Origin: Hirsutella rhossiliensis
Lineage: Eukaryota > Ascomycota > Sordariomycetes > Hypocreales > Ophiocordycipitaceae
Assembly: GCF_020360975.1 (NCBI RefSeq)
Contig: NW_025408672.1
Coordinates: 2,852,001 to 2,916,000 of the forward strand
Reading direction: 5' to 3'
DNA: 64,000 nucleotides
Below the pieces are notes generated by a model. The model was not told where the DNA came from and did no database searches. It saw only the letters and a program-made list of their open reading frames with translations. This document shows positions 57,991 through 64,000 of this stretch, in pieces. The stretch's first letter is position 1; every line of letters begins with the position of its first letter. A program made the translations under genes and the position numbers.

Positions 57991-58609
57991 GTGTGATCCT
58001 AGGGGTCGTGCCAGAAGGAATGGGCGGAAGAGCGGAGGAGAGGCGGAGGAGAGGCGGAGGAGAGGAGAAGTGCGGCCTCTCGCTCCCAGTGCCGAGGAGG
58101 TTGTCCTGCGGGGGAAGGCTTACAAAGTACAGGGACTGGGCAGTTACAGCCCACTGTGCCCTCGCTGGGGGCCGCTGCAAAGTATCTGGGGCAAAGGTTC
58201 ATCAAGCATGACGTCGACTCGAGACACGGGGCACGTCGGCCGCTCTCCGCGGGCTCTGGTGGGGGGAGGTACCGAAAGGCGGGGGAGCTTGCGAGCTTGT
58301 CTCGTCGCAGCTTGCAACACGCGGTTTGGCCGTGCCCATGCTGTGGGATGCCAGCTATCATGATCCATTAAATGCACGCAAGACACAACGTGGCAATGTC
58401 CGCAACGACACACCACTCGGTACAAATGAAGCCGGACATGCCCAATGCAGCTGGGGCATTTTTGCAATAAATGTCCATTTCCAACGCGATACGCTAAACA
58501 ACTTCGCCATGGTAACCCATATCCACATATATTCCGTTCTGGAACATTTCTCCAGACTTCTCTCATTATGATCCTCTTTTCAGGACTGTCTCCCATAGAT
58601 CCAGTCCCC
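57991..58609. other. SSADH promoter region / membrane-protein 3' flank
   Basis: Upstream of the SSADH gene; an 11-base triple repeat is listed separately. The part near 58380-58600 is AT-richer and should be the 3' UTR of the four-pass protein. Confidence 0.5.
58032..58064. repeat. 11-base tandem repeat, three exact copies
   Basis: The unit GCGGAGGAGAG is repeated three times about 45 bases upstream of the SSADH ATG. On the gene's strand it is a pyrimidine tract, probably in the core promoter or leader. Confidence 0.9.
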
Positions 58610-59536
58610 TCACGCATACGCCTGATGGGGCTGTCGTTGAGGCATCTGTCGGTCAAGAGTATAAAATGCCTGCGTCCGCGGCGTGTACGGCATAGCGTTT
58701 AAACCGGCGGGCGACTTCATGCTATGCATCTCCCAGTTGCTCCCCTCCTTGGACAAGGGCGAGGTCGACTCTTCGTCTTCGTCGTTCTTCTGGTCATTCT
58801 CCTTGTTGGGCCACATTGCGTGCAGCGCAACGCCCAGGTTGACCAGACATACAATTCTGACATGACGCGTTAGACTGTCAATCGAAATGCGAGAGGTCGG
58901 CGGTCGTGACTCACAGCATGAGCAGCGTGACCCCGAGCGAGCTCTGGGCTACCTGACAAGAATTATATTTGCCATAGCGCTTGGCAAGGCCACAACCCTG
59001 CCGAAAGTACCATGCCGCCGGAGCCGGGTAGCGAGAGTCGGCATAGTCGGGGCCAATCTGCCCGTAGACGCTGACCGTGTAGAGCGTCACCAGCGTGATG
59101 CTGACGACGACGGCCAAGATGGGATACCACACCCTCATGATGTAGCAGATGAGCCTGACCAGGAGGAAGAAGAGGGAGATGATTGAGATGGCGACGTTGA
59201 AATTGGTGAGGCTGCTTCGTCGTTAGCATGGACCGTCTGCCGGCTGTGTCAAAAGACTCACGCCAGCGACCAGATGAATGGGACATTGGGCAGGGCTCGG
59301 TAGTTGGCATAGGCATATAAGACCATGTCAGGGTTTGAATTGAGCTTGTTCTCGAAACCAATGCGCCACATGTCGGTGCGGTACATGTCGGGCTGCGCGA
59401 TGCCGAAGATGACAAGGATGGGCACCAGGACGAGGAGCTCAACGGGCATCAGCCAGCCAAGAGTCCGTTTGTGCGTTCGGGGCCATGTCCGAGGTATGAC
59501 CCGGTAGGTCCGGTTCCTACCGAGCAAAAGCTTCAT
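58610..59536 (-). CDS. Four-pass membrane protein, MARVEL-like
   Basis: Three exons, 59262-59536, 58915-59211 and 58610-58856 with introns of 50 and 58 bases, encode 272 residues. The start is MKLLLGRNRTYRVIPRTWPR. Four hydrophobic segments are visible: LMPVELLVLVPILVIFGIAQ, VAISIISLFFLLVRLICYIM, ILAVVVSITLVTLYTVSVYG and LGVTLLMLIVCLVNLGVALH. The loop before the fourth carries two Cys (QGCGLAKRYGKYNSCQ). The last ~65 residues are hydrophilic with an acidic patch and a Tyr/Pro/Gln-rich end. The topology and loop placement resemble fungal MARVEL-type proteins of unknown role at the plasma membrane or vesicles. I do not recognise a specific name. Confidence 0.85.
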
Positions 59537-61055
59537 TCTGGGCGTCGTTGGCCGTCGCCGGCCGGAGGGGGACGGTTCTATCGGATCGTGTGTCTCACGT
59601 CGAGCCTGCTGGCCGAGAGCTCTGGGCGACTGCAGAGAGGACTTTGTAGCAGGCCGCCAACATTCGCAGTTGTGCGTTCGGGTTCGTGGGCCGCGAGTCG
59701 TCGACTGTCTAAAGCCGTGGCAAGATGGCTGACCACATTTGCCGAGCACCGTCGTCGTCGTCCTGGTCACGAGTTTCTTAATAGGTTAGGCGCTTCGTGT
59801 CCGACTCTCCGCTTGAAGATCAAGGATGAGGTCTCGGAGACAGCCAGCACAGCTGAGGGCGAGGGATGGCGTTTAAAGGTGCAGGAACGTGCGGAGCGTG
59901 GGCGGCTGTGATGGGAGCCATGGCGGGAAACGTCACCGCAGTCGACGCCAATGAGAAGCGCCGGGCGGCGGCATCTCTAAGCGCCGGGCAATGCGTGGGT
60001 TGAGCGATTGGCGCCTAGAGATGCGTATGCGACCAATGGGAGGCCACGAAGGTGCTTGTGCGTCTCGAGGGTGGCATCGGCATGGGGGCCGAGACAGGGA
60101 TTGCGCATTCGCCATTCTCTCGGCAGAGCTGGGAGGGGGTCTCCGGCGTGAGGCGGGGGATGCGGGCACGGCCCAGGACGACGTTCGAACTGCTTGATCT
60201 GGCATGCTTCTTCTGTATGTAACTGGTCGTTGGAGCAAAGTGCCAGTGCCGAGGGACGCGCTCCTATAGAGCGGGACGCAAGAAACCGCGATTAGAGCCC
60301 GTGCCAGCGTCCACTGGAAGAGCACCGGGGTGCTGCCACACCAGCCGGCAACGGGTCAAACAAGGCCAGCGCCCGTCACAGCTGCTGTGAGCTCCAGAGC
60401 AACGGAAATGGAACTGTCGGGCTCGACCAACAACGGCCCCTCCGAACGAGCTGTCCGAGAGGCTTTGCTCCGGGGCAATAAGTCGCCTCCGGGAAGACGA
60501 CACTGGGCCTCGAGCATGGCAGCGTCATGCGTAAGCGAACTCGCCGTGCTTGGCCAAATGCAAGCCCACGTATGCTGTGGAGGATGACTTGGGATGTTGC
60601 TGCATATGCACTGACTTGACTTGCCACCCACAGGACCTGCCAGCGTTGTACAGTAGGTACACTATGTCCGCATGACTGGCGCTCGAGTATGGTAGTTGTG
60701 ATACGGTACGAGCCTGTGTTGGACCGCCGTCTTCCTGGCTGAAATTCCTGGGTTTCCTCGGCCAGCACCACACAAGGCAAGCCCAGGTCGGAGGCAGGTC
60801 GGAGGCAGGTCGGGATAGCAGCATGCAGGCTTGCAGGCAAAACGAGCGCTGCCGACGAAAAGGGGATGGCGCTTCCAACTTGATTAGTCTCTCGCCGCGA
60901 AGAAGGAGCTTCCAAGCAAGTCGTCGTGAACGGGCACAGAGCATGTACAGTACAAGCATCCAGCACCGACCGTGGGTCGCGCCAAAGGTCCACTCTTGTA
61001 GTCCGGGCGCTCCACCTTGGGCCTGGACCGATCCATCGGAAAAGTTTGATAATTA

Positions 61056-61118
61056 TACCTAATGTAAGTACCTACCTGTACCTTGAACACAGTACGTACC
61101 TAGGTAGGTACGTACCTT
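61056..61118. repeat. Palindromic cluster with TACCTAGGTA
   Basis: AGTACGTACCTAGGTAGGTA (61091-61110) contains the exact palindrome at 61097-61106 and continues ACGTACC. It can form a hairpin of about ten pairs. An exact TACTCCGTAC follows at 61317-61326. Confidence 0.8.
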
Positions 61119-62189
61119 AAGCCGCTTTACGTACAGTAATTACTCGACTTTGCTTTCTGAAAAGTAAATGGCCGCTGCACGTGCAAATGCTCGATCCCGC
61201 CACCGCAATCTTCGTCTCCCTCCATCGTCGTCAATCGTCGTGACGGGGAAGAAGAAAGCAGAAAGAAGCGTCGGAACGGACAAACGCTGGCCCCGTAGCA
61301 CCCCCGTAGGTACGGATACTCCGTACGGCCGCCAAGGATCAAGGGTAGCTCCACGCACTCGGCGCCGCGCCAGGCCCATTGACAGGATCTCATGAGAAAC
61401 CACGATGGACGAGATAAGGGGTTGCCGCAGGCTGTCGCATTCCTTGCCCGCCTTGTCCTCCCTACCAATCTCTAGCCAAGCCCATCCACGTCCCGCCTGA
61501 TGCTGCAGCACCGCTCCTTGAGCCCCGTGCTGCAAAGTTCGTACAGATGCGCCTCGAATCTTCTCCTCTTCCGACAGTTGGCTAACGTCCTTGTTCCCCC
61601 TTCTCTCTCTCCCTCTCTCTCACACACTGTATTCGCGAGCACCTACCGCAAGACACACAAAGTACAACAGCGGAATGATGCGAGGGGTGAATCGGTCTCT
61701 CCGACGCTCTCTACCGACTCGTCCTTGAAGCCGAGATGCACAATGATGCCAAGTTCCGACGACAGCTTCTCATTCTTGGGTGCAGATGCAGCACGCAAAT
61801 AACTCCGCTGCCCAACCGAGGGCTACCGAGCCGGGTCGGGGATCGCTGCCTTAGGTTGCCCAATATGACTCCGTGCGAAGCACAAGACATTATCCGCTCT
61901 CTGTGCACGCGAGGCGCCCGTATCGCGGAACAAGATGCTTAACAGGCATTACGCAACGGCTCGGGGACAGCGGGAGATGGTGTTAGTTTTGATTCCATAT
62001 ACAGAGTCCGGCTCCGAGTCCAGAGTTCCAGAGTCCGGGAGTGGAGCAATTGGCTCTGCCAGTTCCTTCCTGCTGGCCCTTTGCGTTGGAGCTACCCGGC
62101 ATGTACAGTTTCCGTGCCTCTGGGCACCTGGAGTGAAGTGAAGCCCTTGCAGGTGGTTGGCGGCGACGCAAATTGCATGCTGCCTTGCG

Positions 62190-62355
62190 TGGGTACCTAG
62201 ATAGGTACCTAGGTAGGTATCTAGGTATTACCCATGGGTACCTAACCTACGGAGTGTCCAGTGCTCACTGGCTGTACCTGATAGATACCTACCTACCTAG
62301 AGAGGGTAGGTACCATGTAAAGTACAGTACAGTACTACGGTACTTAGGTAGTAAT
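62190..62355. mobile_element. Foldback (MITE-like) element candidate
   Basis: The left arm, 62191-62227 (GGTACCTAGATAGG, TACCTAGGTAGG), is roughly inverted in the right arm, 62280-62314 (GATAGATACCTACC, then GGTAGGTACC). About 50 bases lie between. Two overlapping GTACAGTAC words follow at 62322-62335. There is no ORF and no clear target duplication. Its structure resembles the element at 10385-10552. Confidence 0.45.
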
Positions 62356-63144
62356 GAAGCGCGACAAGCTGTACAGTAAGCACTCACGGTAGGGCACCGG
62401 TAAAATGGCGTCCTTCCATTCGCTCATCTCGACTCTTCCCTGACCTTGCATCGTCTCCCGCCCGCCATCCATCGCTCAGCTCTGCGGCCCGCCCGCCGGC
62501 CTCCTGTCGTCCCTCCGACAAACCACGTGCGACTCATACCTGCCTACCGACTAATTAAGTCACTTACCGACTGCGCAGGCGACCGCCGCCTTGCTGGATC
62601 TCCAATGGGGTGTCGCCTGCCTGGGCCATTCGTCTCACTGGATCGCGTCTGCTCAGTCCTACCCAACCTACCTGATTACCGACCGTGCCCTCGGCGTCAG
62701 CCCTGTCCGCACAAATACCCTCTTGCATCTCGGCAGCAACGAGACGGACCTAATCCTCCTCGATCCAACAAGCATTTGGGGCACATCCTTGACACCTTGA
62801 CCACCTCTGTTTGCCCACGCCCCATTATTAGCCTGGTACCGGCCTACCACTTACATTCAGCATACTTACCTGTGCTTTTATGACCCAATTCCACCATCGC
62901 CCCTTCGATCACCCGCTCTGCCCCCGATCACCCCAAAAAATACCGGGCCCAGGCCCCATGCCCGAAGCAGGGAAATCTTGTACCGGTACCGCCAACAGAC
63001 CCCGTCTGACCCGTCCCTTGGGACCAAAGGGCCCTCTCGTCAGTAACCCGTCTGTCTTGCCGGCACCTCGCTTGTCTTCGCCCATAGTCCCTTCGCCTTT
63101 TTGGTTGCATTCCCCCATCCTCTCTTGACCCCCTGGGCGCCTTG

Positions 63145-64000
63145 ATGCAGCAGCCAGACCATGGCGTTGCGTCCCGCACCGGCCCTGCCCCTCCCATCGC
63201 TGTCGGCGCCGCCTCCTCCCCCAATGACACTGCTCGCGAAGCCTCACCTTCTGCCTTCGTCGGCTCCCTGACGTCCGCCCCAGCCTCGCCTCCCTCCATC
63301 GACCCAGCCGTTACCGTCTCCTCCGAAGGCCGTCGCCGCCACCGGCAAAACCACAGGCGCTATCCCAGTGCTTTCCAGGGACCATGGCCACCTGCTGCTG
63401 CTAACCGTCACGGCCACGCAGCCTTGTCGGCCATTGCGAACCTCCCCAGCTCAGACGCCACCTCGCGGCCACCCAGGGCCCTTCTTACCTCGCATTATCG
63501 CAGTCTTTACTACCGGCAGCACCCGCCGCAGAACCTCGCCGCCACCAAGCCCTGGCGCCCCCGCAAGTCTACAAAGCGGCCCCCGAGGCAGGACGAGGCT
63601 CCTGGTCGCGCAATGGACCGGGCCCCCGTCAAGAAAGCCCGGACCGGAGCCTCACCCCCCAGGCGATTCGAGATTCCGCCCTCGGCCACGATTCCCCCAC
63701 CTTCCTTGGCCTCGTCAGCCCGAGACGGCTCCTCGCCTCTCTTCTTCTCTCATGCGCCCGCGAGAATCCTTAGCCGCCCTTCGGGCTCCACCGCCTCCGA
63801 GATAGCTGCGAGCATGCTATCGCGCGGCCGTGACGACCCAGCCGGAATTGTCACCACCGTCAAGCTCCCGCGCGCCAGTGTCAGCTCCTCAAGCCGGGCC
63901 ATGTCGGGCAGTACGCCGGGCAGTTTGGCTTCCTCCATGGACATGAGCTCCGACTCGCGCAACCTTCCAGCCGGCTTGCAAGCGGTCCAAGGCATTGGCG
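63145..64000 (+). CDS. Disordered protein, 5' part (3' end outside window)
   Basis: From the ATG at 63145 (MQQPDHGVASRTG) the frame stays open to the window end, 285 codons; the last upstream stop in frame is at 63085-63087. Third codon positions are strongly GC-rich across the 3' half. The sequence is rich in Ser, Pro, Ala and Arg with a basic block (RRRHRQNHRRYP) and no folded domain, as in N-terminal regions of fungal transcription factors or signalling proteins. The last part (RAMSGSTPGSLASSMDMSSD) looks most convincing. Overlapping frames also have ORFs in the 63370-63800 part, so an intron or a different start is possible. Confidence 0.55.
   Translation, partial: MQQPDHGVASRTGPAPPIAVGAASSPNDTAREASPSAFVGSLTSAPASPPSIDPAVTVSSEGRRRHRQNHRRYPSAFQGPWPPAAANRHGHAALSAIANLPSSDATSRPPRALLTSHYRSLYYRQHPPQNLAATKPWRPRKSTKRPPRQDEAPGRAMDRAPVKKARTGASPPRRFEIPPSATIPPPSLASSARDGSSPLFFSHAPARILSRPSGSTASEIAASMLSRGRDDPAGIVTTVKLPRASVSSSSRAMSGSTPGSLASSMDMSSDSRNLPAGLQAVQGIG

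Larger units (their letters stand above)
59537..63144. other. Gene-free region (3.6 kb)
   Basis: It separates two divergent genes and carries two palindromic clusters (about 61056-61118 and 62190-62355), listed separately. The last ~700 bases are C-rich and should be promoter and leader of the next gene. Small ORFs lack support. Confidence 0.55.

Noticed and set aside
1..64000. CRISPR arrays, rRNA genes, bacterial operons, integrated virus or transposase genes
   Set aside because: No regularly spaced repeats, no rRNA-like segments, no Shine-Dalgarno-linked gene strings and no transposase, integrase or reverse-transcriptase motifs were seen.

Overview
This window is eukaryotic and comes from a filamentous ascomycete (Pezizomycotina). 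The evidence is short GT-AG introns (about 48 to 118 bases, one of 457) with CTGAC-type branch sites, GC-rich third codon positions in the clear exons, and family members typical of these fungi: L-arabinitol 4-dehydrogenase, a LaeA-like methyltransferase, a SUR7/PalI protein and an Sfp1-type regulator. Several proteins look most like Sordariomycete, probably Hypocrealean, sequences, but that placement is inference from memory. I saw no bacterial operons, CRISPR arrays, rRNA genes or recognisable transposase genes. Layout, positions 1 to 24350: a 5'-truncated kelch protein (+) converges on rcf2 (-). A gene-free stretch of about 10 kb follows, carrying dispersed palindromes and a foldback element. 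Then come sfp1 (+), a kelch-BTB protein (-) divergent from cdc20 (+), and toa1 (TFIIA large subunit, +). Positions 24350 to 41570: about 8 kb without a convincing gene, then an isolated six-exon LaeA-like methyltransferase (+), atp20 (-), lad1 (-) and a small cysteine-containing secreted peptide (-) that is visible only after splicing. Positions 41570 to 64000: rtt10/TRM734 (WDR6 family, -), a SUR7/PalI protein (-), ppz1 (+), an RGG-rich protein with a mitochondrial-type leader (+), mitochondrial rrf1 (-), tRNA-Val(UAC) (-), mitochondrial-type succinate-semialdehyde dehydrogenase (-), a four-pass membrane protein (-), and the 5' part of a disordered protein (+) that runs off the end. The genes are unrelated housekeeping and regulatory functions and do not form a pathway cluster. 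Four or five concern mitochondria (rcf2, atp20, rrf1, SSADH, probably the RGG protein). Others concern transcription and growth control (sfp1, toa1, LaeA-like), the cell cycle (cdc20) and cortex or cell-wall stress (SUR7/PalI, ppz1). The most unusual signals are the spliced secreted peptide, the isolated LaeA-like gene, and families of short exact palindromes (TACCTAGGTA, TACTCCGTAC, GTACTGTAC) confined to gene-free DNA, in two places arranged as foldback structures. I did not find a clearly new multi-gene system.
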